Shown here: positions 38,046 to 49,727 of the stretch, piece by piece
How positions within the stretch are numbered: position 1 is the stretch's first letter
How the letters are laid out: each line of letters opens with the position of its first letter
Assembly: GCF_017814945.1 (NCBI RefSeq)
Contig: NZ_JAGIPX010000004.1
Span: 124,001-188,000, forward strand
DNA: 64,000 nt
Direction: 5' to 3'
Origin: Paraburkholderia sp. LEh10
Lineage (GTDB): Bacteria; Pseudomonadota; Gammaproteobacteria; Burkholderiales; Burkholderiaceae
Made by a program: the position numbers and the translations under genes
The notes under the pieces: model-generated
What the model saw: the letters and a program-made list of their open reading frames with translations, nothing else
Databases searched by the model: none
Told to the model about the DNA's origin: nothing

Positions 38046-38834
38046 TTAGCGGATGATGCCGCGTTGCGACTGTTCGACGAATTCGACGAGCGCGCTCACC
38101 GGCTCGTCGCCGTCGCCGCCCGCCGAAGCGAGTTCGCGCAACTGCACCTTCGCTTCCTCGAGCGACAGGCCGTTCTTGTACAGCAGACGATACGCGGAGC
38201 GCAGCGCCGAAATCGCATCGGGCGAAAAGCCACGGCGACGCAGCCCCTCGACGTTGATGCCGTGCGGCTCCGCCTTGTTGCCCGCCGCGATCACATACGG
38301 CGGAATGTCCTGCACGAGCGCCGACGCGCCGCCCAGCATCGCATGCGCGCCGATCCGCACGAACTGATGCACGCCCGACATGCCGCCGATGATCGCGTGA
38401 TCGCCGATGATCACGTGGCCCGCCATTTGCGCGTTGCTCGACAGGATCACGTTGTTGCCAATCTGGCAGTCATGGCCGATATGCACATAAGCCATGATCC
38501 AGTTGTCGTCGCCGAGGGTCGTGATACCCTGGTCTTGCACCGTGCCCGTGTGGATCGTCGTGAACTCGCGGATCGTGTTGCGGTTGCCGATCACGAGCCT
38601 CGTCGGCTCGTCCTTGTACTTCATGTCCTGCGGACGTCCGCCAACCGACGCGTAATGGCCGATCCGGTTGTCTTCGCCAATCGCCGTGTGGCCTTCGATC
38701 ACGCTATGCGAACCGACCGTCGTACGCGCGCCGATCGTGACGTTGGCGCCGACGATTGCGTACGGTCCGATTTCGACTGAATCGTCGAGCTGCGCGCCCG
38801 ACTCGATGATCGCAGTAGGATGAATCCTGCTCAT
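38046..38834 (-). CDS. lpxA: UDP-N-acetylglucosamine acyltransferase
   Basis: A 262-residue left-handed beta-helix enzyme that adds the first 3-hydroxyacyl chain to UDP-GlcNAc in lipid A synthesis. It opens [20 protein letters not shown] and shows continuous hexapeptide repeats. The catalytic His lies in [12 protein letters not shown] and the C-terminal helices carry [20 protein letters not shown]. It lies 165 bases after fabZ, a larger gap than elsewhere in this cluster, and three bases before lpxB. Confidence 0.97.
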   Translation of the reverse strand: MSRIHPTAIIESGAQLDDSVEIGPYAIVGANVTIGARTTVGSHSVIEGHTAIGEDNRIGHYASVGGRPQDMKYKDEPTRLVIGNRNTIREFTTIHTGTVQDQGITTLGDDNWIMAYVHIGHDCQIGNNVILSSNAQMAGHVIIGDHAIIGGMSGVHQFVRIGAHAMLGGASALVQDIPPYVIAAGNKAEPHGINVEGLRRRGFSPDAISALRSAYRLLYKNGLSLEEAKVQLRELASAGGDGDEPVSALVEFVEQSQRGIIR

Positions 38835-38999
38835 GCGCCCTCGCTTCTATTTCCGTTACGTGGCGGGGATGACGCTGCCGCGTCATCCGACGCGTTCAGG
38901 CGGTCACGACGCAACGCATCTCACGACCGCCCGAGGTTTCGATTGATCCGCCGACGATGCCGCCAGACTGACCATTTCATTGTCCGCCGGCTGCAGGCG

Positions 39000-39461
39000 T
39001 CACTGGCCGTCCGTCTGGCGCACGGCGCACATCAGGTCGGCTTCGGCGGCAACCTGGCCGTCCACTTCGGCGCGCGCCTTGAACTTCCAGATGCCGCGCA
39101 TATGGCGCTCGAACGTGACGTTCAGGATCAGCTGGTCCCCCGGCTCGACGACGCGCTTAAAGCGCGCATTGTCGATGCCGACGAACAGGTACAGCGTGTT
39201 GTCGGGATCGTGTGGTTCTTCCGCGAAGGTCAACAGCGCGGCCGTCTGCGCGAGCGCTTCCAGAATCAGCACGCCCGGCATGACCGGGCGCTTCGGGAAG
39301 TGGCCCATGAAGTACGGTTCGTTGATCGACACATTCTTCAGCGCTTTGATGCTCTTGTGCGGCTCGAGTTCGAGCACCCGGTCGACGAGCAGGATCGGAT
39401 AGCGGTGAGGCAGCAGCGTGAGAATCTTGTGAATGTCGAGGTTGATTTTTTCGGTGCTCAT
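39000..39461 (-). CDS. fabZ: 3-hydroxyacyl-ACP dehydratase FabZ
   Basis: A 153-residue hot-dog dehydratase of fatty-acid elongation. Catalytic residues His54 and Glu68 lie in [20 protein letters not shown]; the N-terminus shows [21 protein letters not shown] chose the ATG at 39461; a GTG five codons upstream is possible. It sits between lpxD and lpxA, reflecting competition for the shared 3-hydroxyacyl-ACP pool. Confidence 0.96.
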   Translation of the reverse strand: MSTEKINLDIHKILTLLPHRYPILLVDRVLELEPHKSIKALKNVSINEPYFMGHFPKRPVMPGVLILEALAQTAALLTFAEEPHDPDNTLYLFVGIDNARFKRVVEPGDQLILNVTFERHMRGIWKFKARAEVDGQVAAEADLMCAVRQTDGQ

Positions 39462-39637
39462 GGTGTTTCTGCTCACGCAGGTATTGCGCGATGATGACTG
39501 CGAATGCTGGGTGCGAAGGCCATTGATGATACTGAGCCCTGCCGCCCGTTCCTGTGCCGGCCGCGCGCCGGCTGCCCGCCGCGCGCCGGCGTGTCCTGCC
39601 GGTCGTGCCTGAGTTGGTGCCTATCCGCCCGTGTTGC

Positions 39638-40714
39638 TTACGCCTTGTCTCCGGGGGCGCTGGCGGCTGCGGCTTCGAGCGCCTTGATGCGGTCTCGCAA
39701 CTTGTCGAGATTGCGCATCAACGCGGCGCTCTTGTTCCAGTCGGCGTGATCCACGGCCGGGAACGCGCTCGTGTACACGCCGGGCTTCAACAGCGATTTC
39801 GATACCCCCGACTTGGCCGTGACGATCACGTAGTCGGCCAGCGTGACGTGGCCGGCAATGCCGACCGCGCCGCCGATCATGCAATGACGGCCGATCGTCG
39901 TGCTGCCGGCGATGCCTGCGCAGCCCGCGATCACCGTATAGGCGCCGATCTTGCAGTTATGGCCGATCTGCACGAGGTTGTCGATCTTCACGCATTCTTC
40001 AATGACGGTATCGGCCATCGCGCCGCGGTCGATCGTGGTATTGGCGCCGATTTCGACGTCCGGGCCGATCGACACGCCGCCCACCTGCGGAATCTTCACC
40101 CAGCTACCTGTGCGCGCGTCGCCTTCGCCGATGAAGTCCGGTGCGAAGCCGAAGCCGTCCGAGCCGATCACCGCGCCCGCGTGGATGATCGCGCGCTCGC
40201 CGATCCTGCAGCCGTGATACACGGTGACGTTCGGGTACAGGTGCGAGCCCGCGCCGATCGTCGTGCCGCGTCCGACGAACACGTTCGCGTCGATCCGCAC
40301 GTTGTCGCCGATTGCCGCGCCTGCCTCGACTGTCACGTTCGGGCCGATCACGGCGCTTGCGGCGATCTGCGCGGACGGGTCGATCGTCGCGCCCGGATGC
40401 ACACCCGGCTTCGCCTTTGGTGCGGCCATGTCGATGAAGGCCTGCGCGAGACGCGCGAAGTAAGCGTACGGATTGGGCGTGACGATGAAGTTGCGACCGT
40501 CGCGCGACGCGAGCTTTTCCAGATCTGCTGCGTTGATCAGCACTGCACCCGCGCGCGTCGTTTCGACTTGCGCCAGATACTTCGGGTTGGCAAGGAACGC
40601 CAGCTGATCGGGACCGGCCTGATCGAGCGGCGCCAGATTGCCGACGCGGTGCGCGCGATCCCCGACGATCTCTCCGCCGAACCGCTGGACGATCTCCTCG
40701 AGCGTGAATGCCAT
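39638..40714 (-). CDS. lpxD: UDP-3-O-acylglucosamine N-acyltransferase
   Basis: A 358-residue enzyme for the third step of lipid A synthesis. An N-terminal uridine-binding domain ([20 protein letters not shown]) precedes a left-handed beta-helix of hexapeptide repeats with [19 protein letters not shown] and [16 protein letters not shown], the latter a known LpxD signature. A C-terminal helical region follows. GGAG lies upstream of the ATG. It follows ompH by 160 bases. Confidence 0.97.
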   Translation of the reverse strand: MAFTLEEIVQRFGGEIVGDRAHRVGNLAPLDQAGPDQLAFLANPKYLAQVETTRAGAVLINAADLEKLASRDGRNFIVTPNPYAYFARLAQAFIDMAAPKAKPGVHPGATIDPSAQIAASAVIGPNVTVEAGAAIGDNVRIDANVFVGRGTTIGAGSHLYPNVTVYHGCRIGERAIIHAGAVIGSDGFGFAPDFIGEGDARTGSWVKIPQVGGVSIGPDVEIGANTTIDRGAMADTVIEECVKIDNLVQIGHNCKIGAYTVIAGCAGIAGSTTIGRHCMIGGAVGIAGHVTLADYVIVTAKSGVSKSLLKPGVYTSAFPAVDHADWNKSAALMRNLDKLRDRIKALEAAAASAPGDKA

Positions 40715-40874
40715 GCGTGTACTGCTCCTGCTGTTCAGTTGCCTAACTTGCGCTTAATTTGCGTACCCGATTGCGTCCACATATTGCGTGCATTTAATGC
40801 GTGCTTCTGTTGCATGCATCACGCGCGCAAAGCGTTGGGCCGGACGGCTCGCGTGCGCGCTGTCCGGCCAGGCG

Positions 40875-41414
40875 TCAATTGGTACCCGACGATGCCAGCG
40901 CCTTCAGCACCTGATCGGTGATGTCGATGCGTGGGCTCACGTAGACGGCTTCCTGCACGATCAGATCGTAATGCTGCTGCTCCGCGATCTGCTTGATGAC
41001 CTTGTTCGCGCGGTCGAGCACAGCGGCCAGTTCTTCGTTGCGGCGCTGATTCAGGTCTTCGCGGAACTCGCGCTGCTTGCGCTGGAAGTCCGTGTCGAGT
41101 TGCGACAGGTCACGCTGCTTCTGCGCGCGATCGGCGGGCGACATCGATGCGCCGTTCTTGTCGAGCGAGTCGGACATCGACTTCAGGCGCTGCGCCATGT
41201 CCTGCAGATCCTTGTCGCGCTTCGCGAACTCCGCTTCCAGCTTGGTCTGCGCCGCTTTCGCCGCGGCGGACTCGCGCAGGATGCGATCCGAATTCACCGC
41301 GGCGATTCGCGCCTCCTGCGCCTGCGCGGCGCTCGCCGCGCCCACGCCGAGCGTCATGGCCAGAGCCATTGCACACGCCACACGTTTCGAAAACATACCA
41401 GTTAGCAAAGTCAT
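40875..41414 (-). CDS. skp: Periplasmic chaperone OmpH/Skp
   Basis: A 179-residue exported chaperone that holds unfolded outer-membrane proteins for BamA. It has a signal peptide (VACAMALAMTLGVGAASAAQA), then RIAAVNSDRILRES and a long charged coiled coil (KLEAEFAKRDKDLQDMAQRL), typical of OmpH tentacles. The start is uncertain: the only purine-rich ribosome site, GAGAGG, touches the ATG at 41414, so a TTG two codons further on (41408) or the ATG at 41396 may really be used. It lies 40 bases after bamA. Confidence 0.93.
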   Translation of the reverse strand: MTLLTGMFSKRVACAMALAMTLGVGAASAAQAQEARIAAVNSDRILRESAAAKAAQTKLEAEFAKRDKDLQDMAQRLKSMSDSLDKNGASMSPADRAQKQRDLSQLDTDFQRKQREFREDLNQRRNEELAAVLDRANKVIKQIAEQQHYDLIVQEAVYVSPRIDITDQVLKALASSGTN

Positions 41415-41454
41415 CCTCTCGATGCTGTAAGGGTTCCCGTTCTGACGCGCGCGA

Positions 41455-43767
41455 TCAGAACGCCGTCCCGATCTGGAACTGGAACTTCTGATACTGGTCG
41501 CCCGTGTGTTTCTGCAGCGGGAAGCCCAGCGACAGCTTGAGCGGCCCGATCGGCGAAATCCACGCAAGACCCACACCGTAACCGTAGCGCAGGCCGTTCG
41601 AACCCGTCGTCGTATCGCCGCCCTGACGCGAGTCGCCCCAGACGTTACCGGCATCGATGAAGGTGAAGACGCGCAGCGTGCGGTCGTAACCCGTGCCCGG
41701 CAGCGGGAACGTCAGTTCGACGTTACTGACGAACATCTTGTTGCCGCCGATCGGGTCGTTCGTGACCTTGTCGCGCGGACCCAGCGAGCTCGGTTCATAG
41801 CCGCGGACCGAACCGATACCGCCCGCATAGTAGTTCTTGAAGATCGGGTACGCGTTGCCGATGCCGTTGCCGTAGCCGCCCTGGACGTTGAATCCAAGCA
41901 CGAAACCGCGAGCAAACGAATAATAGTACTGTGCCTGCAGATCGGCCTTGTAATACTGGACGCCGCCGAGCGGCGTGCCGTACTCGCCGTTCGCCTGCGT
42001 GAAGTAGCCGCGGCTCGGGACGAGCGCGCTGTCACGCGCGTCGCGCGACCAGCCGACCGTCAGCGGCACGTTGTTCGACACGCGGCCGAAGTCCTGCACG
42101 TAGTTCTTGTAGGCCTGCGGCGTGTTCGCGTCGACGTCGAGCGTGTTCTGCTCGAAGCCCGCGCCGAAGTACACCGTGTCCACTTCCGAGAACGGAATGC
42201 CGAACTTCAGGTCGCCACCCATCGTGACGATACGGAAGCTCGAATCCGTTGAGTAGTACAGCGGTTCATACGTGCGGTAGTAGACGTCGGTGATGCGCTT
42301 GATGCCGTCGACCGTGAAGTACGGATCGACCTGCGTCACCGTCAGCGTTCGGTAGGTCTTCGCGGTGTTCACGTTCACGGAAAGGCTCGTGCCCGAACCG
42401 AACACGTTGTCCTGCGACACGCCCGCCGACAGCACCACCTTGTCCGTCGACGAGAAGCCCGCACCCAGCGTGATCGCGCCCGTCGGTTTTTCGGCGACCT
42501 TCACGTCGACGTCCACCTGGTCGGGCGTGCCTTCGACGGGCACGGTCGTCACATCGACATCGGTGAAGTAGCCAAGACGGTTGATGCGGTCCTTCGACAG
42601 CGCGAGACGGTTCGAATCGAACCACGAACTTTCGAGCTGGCGCATTTCGCGGCGCACCACTTCGTCACGCGTACGCGTGTTGCCGACCACGTTGATGCGG
42701 CGCACGTACACGCGGCGGCTCGGATCGACCTGCAGCGTGAGGTCGACCTTGTGATGCTCCTGGTCGATCTGCGGCAGTGCGTTCACGGTCGCGAACGCAT
42801 AGCCGTATTCGCCGAGCTTGTCGACGATCGCCTTTGTCGTGGCCTGAAGCTTTTCAGCCGAGAAACGGTCGCCCGGCTTGATCTTGATCAGCTTGTTCAG
42901 CTCGGCTTCGCGATCGAGGAGATTGCCCGCGAGTTTGATGCTGTTGATCGTGTACGGCTCGCCTTCGTGCAGCGTCACCGTCAGATACATGTCCTTCTTG
43001 TCCGGCGAGATCGACACCTGGGTCGACTCGATGTTGAACTCGAGGTAGCCGCGATTCAGGTAATACGAGCGGACGTTTTCAAGGTCACCGGTGAGCTTTT
43101 CTTTCGAGTACAGATCGTTCTTCGTGTACCACGAGAACCAGTTCGGCGTGGACAACTGCATTTCGTCGCGCAGCGTGCCCGTGCTGAATGCCTTGTTGCC
43201 GATGAAGTTGATCTGGCGGATCTTCGCGCTCGGACCTTCGATCACGGCGAACAGGACCGCAACACGGTTGCGATCGATCGGCGTGATCGTAGTCGTGACT
43301 TCAGCTGCGTAGAAGCCGCGCGTCAGATACTGGCGCTTCAGCTCCTGCTCTGCCTTGTCGACGAGCGCCTTGTCGTAATAGCGGCCCTGCGACAGACCCA
43401 CGGCGCGCAACGCCTTGAGCAGGTTGTCCTTTTCGAACTCGTGCAGGCCGGAGAAATCGATCGTGCCGATGGCGGGACGCTCCAGCACCTGCACCACCAC
43501 GACGTCGCCTTCCGTGGCGATCTTCACGTCGTTGAAGAAGCCCGTTGCGTACAGCGCGCGAATGGCTTCGGAAGCTTTCTCGTCGGTAAACGTATCGCCT
43601 TGCTTGATGGGAAGATAGGAGAACACCGTACCGGGTTCTACCCGTTGCAGCCCTTCGATCCGAATGTCTTTCACCACAAAGGGTGTCGTCGCGTGAGCTA
43701 CCAGCCCATGCGCGGCGAATGCCGCGGCTACAACCGTCTTTGGAACAAAGCGATGAGGTTTAAACAA
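41455..43767 (-). CDS. bamA: Outer membrane protein assembly factor BamA
   Basis: A 770-residue Omp85 protein that folds beta-barrel proteins into the outer membrane. It has a signal peptide (VVAAAFAAHGLVAHA), five POTRA domains beginning FVVKDIRIEGLQRVEPGTVF, and a 16-strand barrel with the lid-lock region around YYAGGIGSVRGYEPSSLGPR and a C-terminal aromatic beta-signal ending FQFQIGTAF. The start codon appears to be TTG at 43767, supported by GGGGAAG just upstream. It lies between rseP and skp, linking barrel assembly with envelope stress signalling. Confidence 0.97.
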   Translation of the reverse strand: MFKPHRFVPKTVVAAAFAAHGLVAHATTPFVVKDIRIEGLQRVEPGTVFSYLPIKQGDTFTDEKASEAIRALYATGFFNDVKIATEGDVVVVQVLERPAIGTIDFSGLHEFEKDNLLKALRAVGLSQGRYYDKALVDKAEQELKRQYLTRGFYAAEVTTTITPIDRNRVAVLFAVIEGPSAKIRQINFIGNKAFSTGTLRDEMQLSTPNWFSWYTKNDLYSKEKLTGDLENVRSYYLNRGYLEFNIESTQVSISPDKKDMYLTVTLHEGEPYTINSIKLAGNLLDREAELNKLIKIKPGDRFSAEKLQATTKAIVDKLGEYGYAFATVNALPQIDQEHHKVDLTLQVDPSRRVYVRRINVVGNTRTRDEVVRREMRQLESSWFDSNRLALSKDRINRLGYFTDVDVTTVPVEGTPDQVDVDVKVAEKPTGAITLGAGFSSTDKVVLSAGVSQDNVFGSGTSLSVNVNTAKTYRTLTVTQVDPYFTVDGIKRITDVYYRTYEPLYYSTDSSFRIVTMGGDLKFGIPFSEVDTVYFGAGFEQNTLDVDANTPQAYKNYVQDFGRVSNNVPLTVGWSRDARDSALVPSRGYFTQANGEYGTPLGGVQYYKADLQAQYYYSFARGFVLGFNVQGGYGNGIGNAYPIFKNYYAGGIGSVRGYEPSSLGPRDKVTNDPIGGNKMFVSNVELTFPLPGTGYDRTLRVFTFIDAGNVWGDSRQGGDTTTGSNGLRYGYGVGLAWISPIGPLKLSLGFPLQKHTGDQYQKFQFQIGTAF

Positions 43768-43832
43768 CGTGCTTCCCCAGTGTGTATAGCTGCATCAGGT
43801 CAGGCGGGCGCCATCGTACGCCGCCAGACACT

Positions 43833-45221
43833 TTAAAAATGGATTAAACGAGCAAGATCGTTGAACAGCGCGATCGCCGACAAGGCGACGATACAAGCCA
43901 GTCCCGCTCTTTGTAGAACGAGCTGCCAGCGATCCGATACGGCTTTGCCGGTAACAGCTTCAACCAGATAATATAACAGATGCCCCCCGTCCAATACCGG
44001 TATTGGTAAAAGGTTGAGAACGCCGAGGCTTATGCTGACAAGGGCGAGGAACGAAAGGAATGCTGACGGACCGAGTCTCGCGCTCTTGCCTGCGTAGTCC
44101 GCGATGGTCACGGGACCCGACAGGTTCTTCAACGAAGCTTCGCCGACGATCATCCGGCCGAACATACGCACCGAGTACACCGCAAGGTCCCACGTGCGAT
44201 GCGCGCCGAGGCGCAGGCTTTCGACGGGGCCGTACCGTACGTCGATCGACGGCACCTGTGTCGCGAGCTCGGCGCCGATGCGACCGACCTGCTGGCCCGT
44301 CGCTTCATCGCGCTGCGCGCCCGGCACAATCGTCAAATTTTGTAGCACCCCCGCCTGCTGGTTCTTCGCGCCGCGTTCGATCTGCAGCACCACGGGCTTG
44401 CCCGCATGCGACTTGATATAGCTGATGAAGGTCGTCGCGTTGTCGGCGGGACGGCCATCGACGGCGCGAATCCTGTCGCCTGCAAGCAATCCTGCATGCA
44501 ACGCGGCGCTGCCCGGCTGCACGCCCGCCACCGACAGCGTGCCACCGCCCGGCTCGAAGCCGAGCCGCGACATGAAGTCGTCATCGACATCCTTGTCGGT
44601 AAGATTCTGCAAGTCGATTGGGAATTCGAACGTGCCGTGCGCATCCTTCGCGCTCAACACCACACGCTTGTGATCGAACGCTGCGCCGAGCAGCTTCCAG
44701 CGCAGATCGGACCACGAGCGAACGGGTTCGGACTCGCCGCCATCCGCATCGCGCACGGCGACCACCTTCTCGCCGCCATCGAAGCCCGCACGCGCTGCAA
44801 CGGTATCGGCGGCGGGTGCGGCAACGATTGCCGCGGGCTCGGTGACGCCCGTCGCGAACACGGCCGCGAACAGCACGACGGCCAGAATGAAGTTGGCGAT
44901 GGGACCGGCCGCCACGATCGCGATGCGCTTGCCGACGGATTGGCGATTGAACGCGTAGGGCAAGTCCGCGGGCGCAATGGGCGCGCCCTCTTCCCGCTCG
45001 TCGAGCATCTTGACGTAGCCACCGAGCGGCAGCGCCGCGATGGTCCACTCGGTTCCCGTCTTCCTGCTGACCCAGCGCGCGAGCGGCTTGCCAAAGCCGA
45101 TCGAGAAACGCAACACCTTGACGCCGCACAAGCGCGCGATGCTGTAGTGGCCGTACTCATGAACAACCACCAGTACGCCAATCGCGACTGCGAAGGCGAC
45201 CAGCTCGATCAGCAGGTTCAT
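43833..45221 (-). CDS. rseP: RIP metalloprotease RseP
   Basis: A 462-residue site-2 protease of the inner membrane that cuts RseA-type anti-sigma factors inside the membrane. The zinc motif VVHEYGHYSIARLCG gives His21, Glu22 and His25; the second motif is NLLPIPVLDGGHLLYYLVEA near the C-terminus (LDG Asp ligand). PDZ domains lie between (around GVQPGSAALHAGLLAGDRIR). About four membrane helices. The ATG at 45221 is canonical. It follows dxr by seven bases and precedes bamA by 65. Confidence 0.95.
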   Translation of the reverse strand: MNLLIELVAFAVAIGVLVVVHEYGHYSIARLCGVKVLRFSIGFGKPLARWVSRKTGTEWTIAALPLGGYVKMLDEREEGAPIAPADLPYAFNRQSVGKRIAIVAAGPIANFILAVVLFAAVFATGVTEPAAIVAAPAADTVAARAGFDGGEKVVAVRDADGGESEPVRSWSDLRWKLLGAAFDHKRVVLSAKDAHGTFEFPIDLQNLTDKDVDDDFMSRLGFEPGGGTLSVAGVQPGSAALHAGLLAGDRIRAVDGRPADNATTFISYIKSHAGKPVVLQIERGAKNQQAGVLQNLTIVPGAQRDEATGQQVGRIGAELATQVPSIDVRYGPVESLRLGAHRTWDLAVYSVRMFGRMIVGEASLKNLSGPVTIADYAGKSARLGPSAFLSFLALVSISLGVLNLLPIPVLDGGHLLYYLVEAVTGKAVSDRWQLVLQRAGLACIVALSAIALFNDLARLIHF

Positions 45222-45228
45222 AAACGCC

Positions 45229-46434
45229 TCACTGGACGGCGCGTTCCGTAAGGCGTGAGCCCGCCGGCAGACCGTCGATATAAGCGTGGGCGGCGCGGCG
45301 CGCAGCGGCGTCGGCATCGACCACGTCTGCGAGGCTCGACGCCTCGCGGTTGGGCAATGTATTCAGCACGGCTTCGACGACCTGGGCGATCGTCATGAAA
45401 CCGATGCGGCGCGAGAGGAAGGCTTCGACTGCGATCTCGTTGGCCGCGTTCAGCGCCGCGCTGGCGATACCGCCTTCGGCGAGCGCCTTCATCGCGAGCG
45501 CGAGACACGGGAAGCGCGCGTAGTCGGGCTTTTCGAACGACAGCGACGCGATTTGCGCGAGATCGAGCTGCGCGACGCCCGAATCGACGCGATCCGGAAA
45601 CGCCAGCGCGTGTGCGATCGGCGTACGCATGTCGGGGTTGCCCAGTTGCGCGAGCACCGATCCGTCCGCGTACGACACCAGCGAGTGAATCACGCTCTGC
45701 GGGTGAATCAGCACGTCGATGCGCTCGCCCGGCAGATTGAAGAGCCAGTGCGCCTCGATCACTTCGAGGCCCTTGTTCATCATCGTCGCCGAATCGACGG
45801 AAATCTTGCGGCCCATCACCCAGTTCGGGTGCTTGCAGGCTTCGTCAGGCGTGACGTCGGCGAGCGTCGACGGCTCGCGCGTGCGGAACGGGCCGCCCGA
45901 GGCCGTCAGGATGATCTTCGACACGCCGCCATGCAGCGCCGATTCGCGCGGCAGGCACTGGAAGATCGCGTTGTGCTCGCTGTCGACGGGGAGCAGGATC
46001 GCGCCGTTATCGCGGACCGCGTCCATGAAGATCGCACCCGACATCACGAGCGCTTCCTTGTTCGCAAGCAGAATGCGCTTGCCGGCTCGCGCCGCCGCGA
46101 GACTCGGCTCAAGGCCAGCCGCGCCGACGATGGCCGCGACCACGGTATCGCAGCCGTCGCTCTTCGATACATCGGCGAGCGCCCGCGGACCATAGGCCAC
46201 TTCTGTCTTGCAGCCCGCAGCGCGCAGCTTTTGCGCCACGTTCGCAGCCGTATCGGCGTCGCCGACGACGGCCACTTCGGGTTTGAAGCGCAGGCACTGT
46301 TCGACGAGCTTGTCGCCGTTGCGATGCGCGGTCAGCGCATACACCGAGAAGCGCTCGGGATGACGCGCGACGACGTCGAGCGTGCTGTCTCCGATCGAGC
46401 CCGTGGAACCGAGCAAAGTGATTCGTTTTTGCAT
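45229..46434 (-). CDS. dxr: 1-deoxy-D-xylulose 5-phosphate reductoisomerase
   Basis: A 401-residue enzyme of the MEP isoprenoid pathway that makes MEP from DXP with NADPH. The NADPH site is [32 protein letters not shown] and [14 protein letters not shown] carry catalytic metal-binding residues, and [11 protein letters not shown] and [20 protein letters not shown] are family signatures. It lies ten bases after cdsA. Its product feeds UppS, encoded two genes upstream. Confidence 0.97.
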   Translation of the reverse strand: MQKRITLLGSTGSIGDSTLDVVARHPERFSVYALTAHRNGDKLVEQCLRFKPEVAVVGDADTAANVAQKLRAAGCKTEVAYGPRALADVSKSDGCDTVVAAIVGAAGLEPSLAAARAGKRILLANKEALVMSGAIFMDAVRDNGAILLPVDSEHNAIFQCLPRESALHGGVSKIILTASGGPFRTREPSTLADVTPDEACKHPNWVMGRKISVDSATMMNKGLEVIEAHWLFNLPGERIDVLIHPQSVIHSLVSYADGSVLAQLGNPDMRTPIAHALAFPDRVDSGVAQLDLAQIASLSFEKPDYARFPCLALAMKALAEGGIASAALNAANEIAVEAFLSRRIGFMTIAQVVEAVLNTLPNREASSLADVVDADAAARRAAHAYIDGLPAGSRLTERAVQ

Positions 46435-46444
46435 ATCTCTTTCT

Positions 46445-47266
46445 CTAGCCGAGCAGCAGCATCGCGAGCGGCAGCACCGGCAACAAGGCGTCGATGCGGT
46501 CGAGCACGCCGCCGTGGCCCGGCAGCAGGTTGCTCGAATCCTTCACGCCGGCCTGGCGCTTGAGCATCGACTCGAACAGATCGCCTACCACGCTGAACAC
46601 GACCAGCAACGTCAGCGTGGCAAACGCACGGGCAGCACCGAGGTGCTCGACCAGCGCGGAAAACAGGGTCGGCGCGAACGCATGGGTGGCGACGGCAATG
46701 GCCGCGACGATCATGACCGCGAGCCACCCGCCGATCGCCCCTTCCCACGTCTTGCCGGGGCTGATCGAGGGCGCGAGCTTATGCTTTCCCAACGCCTTTC
46801 CAGCAAAGTATGCGCCGATATCGGCCAACCAGACCACCAGCAGCAGGGAAAGCACGAACGGCACGCCCGCGATGCGCGCCGCAACCAGCGCATGCCAGCA
46901 GCCGGCGAACACGACCACGCCCGCCAGCAGCAGGAACGGCCGCCACGCGCCTTGTGCGAGGGTCGGCTTGCGCAGCAGAACGAACGGGCCGGCGAATATC
47001 CAGAAGATTGACGACGCCTCGAACAGCGGCCGCGGCGCGACGAACCCCGTGCCGAGCTTCGTGCTGGCAACCAGCGCCAGCGCCGCGACGATCGCATAGA
47101 CGACGGGACCGGCGCCCGGCAGCTTGAGCAGCCGCGCCCACTCCCATGCGGCGAACACGACGACGAACGCAATCAGCGCGCCGAAGCCGCCGATCGGCGC
47201 CCAAAGCGTGACGGGGAGAAGGATGGCCAGCAGGACGATCGCCGTGATGACACGGGTTTTTAGCAT
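46445..47266 (-). CDS. cdsA: Phosphatidate cytidylyltransferase
   Basis: A 273-residue polytopic membrane enzyme that makes CDP-diacylglycerol from phosphatidate and CTP, the branch point of phospholipid synthesis. The CDS signature is present near the C-terminus: [20 protein letters not shown] and [16 protein letters not shown]. About seven or eight hydrophobic helices. The ATG at 47266 lies inside the end of uppS, so the genes overlap by seven bases and are probably coupled. Confidence 0.96.
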   Translation of the reverse strand: MLKTRVITAIVLLAILLPVTLWAPIGGFGALIAFVVVFAAWEWARLLKLPGAGPVVYAIVAALALVASTKLGTGFVAPRPLFEASSIFWIFAGPFVLLRKPTLAQGAWRPFLLLAGVVVFAGCWHALVAARIAGVPFVLSLLLVVWLADIGAYFAGKALGKHKLAPSISPGKTWEGAIGGWLAVMIVAAIAVATHAFAPTLFSALVEHLGAARAFATLTLLVVFSVVGDLFESMLKRQAGVKDSSNLLPGHGGVLDRIDALLPVLPLAMLLLG

Positions 47267-48042
47267 GGAAGCGAATCGGCGTTTTGCGATTGCGGTTCGA
47301 GCTGCGCGCTCGTGCGGCCAAAGCGCCGCTCGCGCCCCGTATATGAGGCGATGGCGCGGCCGAGCGCGTCGGCGTCGAAATCCGGCCAGAAGGTGTCGGT
47401 GAAATAGAACTCGGTGTACGCGAGCTGCCACAGCAGAAAATTGCTGATGCGCTGCTCGCCGCCCGTGCGGATGAACAGATCCGGCTCGGGCGCGTAAGCC
47501 ATCGCGAGATGCCCGGCGAAGGCTTCTTCGCTGACTTCGACGGGACGGCCCGCCGCCACCGACTGCTCGACCAGCTTGCGGGTCGCCTGCATGATGTCCC
47601 AGCGGCCGCCGTAGTTCGCGGCGATCGTGAGCGTGAGACGGGTATTCTTCGCCGTCTTGGCTTCGGCGCGCGCGATCAGGTCCTGGATCTTCCGGTCGAA
47701 CATCGACAGATCGCCGACGACCCGCAAACGGATACCGTTGGCGTGCAGCTTGCCGATTTCGCGCTCGAGCGCGGTGACGAACAGGCGCATCAGGAACGAC
47801 ACTTCATCCGTCGGGCGACGCCAGTTTTCGGAGCTGAATGCGAACAGCGTCAGATATTCGACGCCTTGCCGCGCACAGGCCTCGACGGCCGCGCGCACGG
47901 CGTCGACGCCGCGCGTATGGCCCGCGACGCGCGGAAGACGGCGTTGAGTCGCCCAACGGCCATTGCCGTCCATGATGATCGCGATGTGACGCGGTACGGC
48001 TGCGACGTCTGGAACGCGAACGGTTGAGCTGGTGTAGGTCAT
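47260..48042 (-). CDS. uppS: Isoprenyl (undecaprenyl) diphosphate synthase
   Basis: A 260-residue cis-prenyltransferase that builds the C55 lipid carrier for peptidoglycan and O-antigen. The catalytic motif [16 protein letters not shown] holds the essential Asp; [18 protein letters not shown] and the C-terminal [20 protein letters not shown] with AYTEFYFT are family blocks. The last ~15 residues are a polar tail. I chose the ATG at 48042; an earlier in-frame start at 48063 adds seven residues. It follows frr by 73 bases. Confidence 0.96.
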   Translation of the reverse strand: MTYTSSTVRVPDVAAVPRHIAIIMDGNGRWATQRRLPRVAGHTRGVDAVRAAVEACARQGVEYLTLFAFSSENWRRPTDEVSFLMRLFVTALEREIGKLHANGIRLRVVGDLSMFDRKIQDLIARAEAKTAKNTRLTLTIAANYGGRWDIMQATRKLVEQSVAAGRPVEVSEEAFAGHLAMAYAPEPDLFIRTGGEQRISNFLLWQLAYTEFYFTDTFWPDFDADALGRAIASYTGRERRFGRTSAQLEPQSQNADSLPC

Positions 48043-48115
48043 GGCCGTTGGGTAAGGCTGCAAGGAAAGAATGGATGATCAATGAAAGTTTTGATGTCTG
48101 GTGTGCGCCAGACCT

Positions 48116-48676
48116 TCAAACCGTCATGATCTCGCCTTCCTTGGTCTGCACGAGCTTGTCGATTTCGGCCACGAACTTGTCCGTGAGCTTCTGGACGTCG
48201 TCGCCGGCGCGGCGCTCGTCGTCTTCCGAAATCTCCTTGTCCTTCACGAGCTTCTTTAGCTGCTCGTTCGCGTCGCGGCGCAGGTTGCGCACGGCCACCT
48301 TGGCCGTTTCGCCTTCGCTCTTGACGACCTTCGTCAGTTCGCGGCGGCGCTCTTCCGTCAGCGCTGGCATCGGCACGCGGATCAGATCGCCGTGCGTCGC
48401 CGGGTTCAGGCCGAGATCCGATTCGCGGATCGCCTTTTCGATCACGGAGACCATCTTCTTTTCCCACGGCTGCACGCCGATCGTACGTGCGTCGACGAGC
48501 GTCAGGTTCGCGACCTGCGAGATCGGCACGGGCGAGCCGTAATAGTCGACTTGGATATGATCGAGCAGGCCCGTGTGCGCACGGCCCGTGCGGATCTTCG
48601 ACAGATCGTTCTTGAACGCGTCGAGCGAGCGCTGCATTTTCTGTTCAGCGCCTTTCTTGATGTCAGCCACAGACAT
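48116..48676 (-). CDS. frr: Ribosome recycling factor
   Basis: A 186-residue factor that, with EF-G, splits ribosomes after termination. It shows [40 protein letters not shown], then [20 protein letters not shown] and a Glu/Lys-rich helix, covering both RRF domains at the usual length. It lies 97 bases after pyrH. Confidence 0.97.
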   Translation of the reverse strand: MSVADIKKGAEQKMQRSLDAFKNDLSKIRTGRAHTGLLDHIQVDYYGSPVPISQVANLTLVDARTIGVQPWEKKMVSVIEKAIRESDLGLNPATHGDLIRVPMPALTEERRRELTKVVKSEGETAKVAVRNLRRDANEQLKKLVKDKEISEDDERRAGDDVQKLTDKFVAEIDKLVQTKEGEIMTV

Positions 48677-48773
48677 GATTAAACCTCCGAACCTTCAAAA
48701 CGATGCGGGCCCGCCAGCGCGCGCGAGGCGCAGCCTCGGGCCCGCGTTCAAGCCCACAGACGTGAACGAGAGT

Positions 48774-49541
<768 letters not shown>

Positions 49542-49624
49542 CTAACTGTAGGGGTGAAATACGGGTTCGGGCAAGCACCGCCAGATTGACCCGCCCAAAC
49601 GATCGTTCGAGGCCTGTCAAAGAC

Positions 49625-49653
49625 GGCTGCGACGCGTTTTCGCATGCGCAGCC
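49625..49653 (-). other. Strong hairpin in the tsf-pyrH gap
   Basis: GGCTGCG pairs with CGCAGCC, continued by a five-pair inner stem around an AAAA loop. It lies 75 bases after the tsf stop. A second GC hairpin (49654-49670) precedes it. Neither is followed by a T-tract, so this could be an RNA-processing or stabilising element or a Rho-type terminator rather than an intrinsic one. Confidence 0.45.
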
Positions 49654-49727
49654 CGGCGGTGCAGCCGCCGCGGCGAAGTCCAGCCCCGCCGCGGGTGAAA
49701 CGGTAATGCGTAAAACTTAAACGAAGC

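Noticed and set aside
39462..39637. Possible small gene or terminator between fabZ and lpxD
   Set aside because: The gap has short GC direct repeats (CGCGCGCCGGC) but no hairpin with a T-tract and no credible frame.
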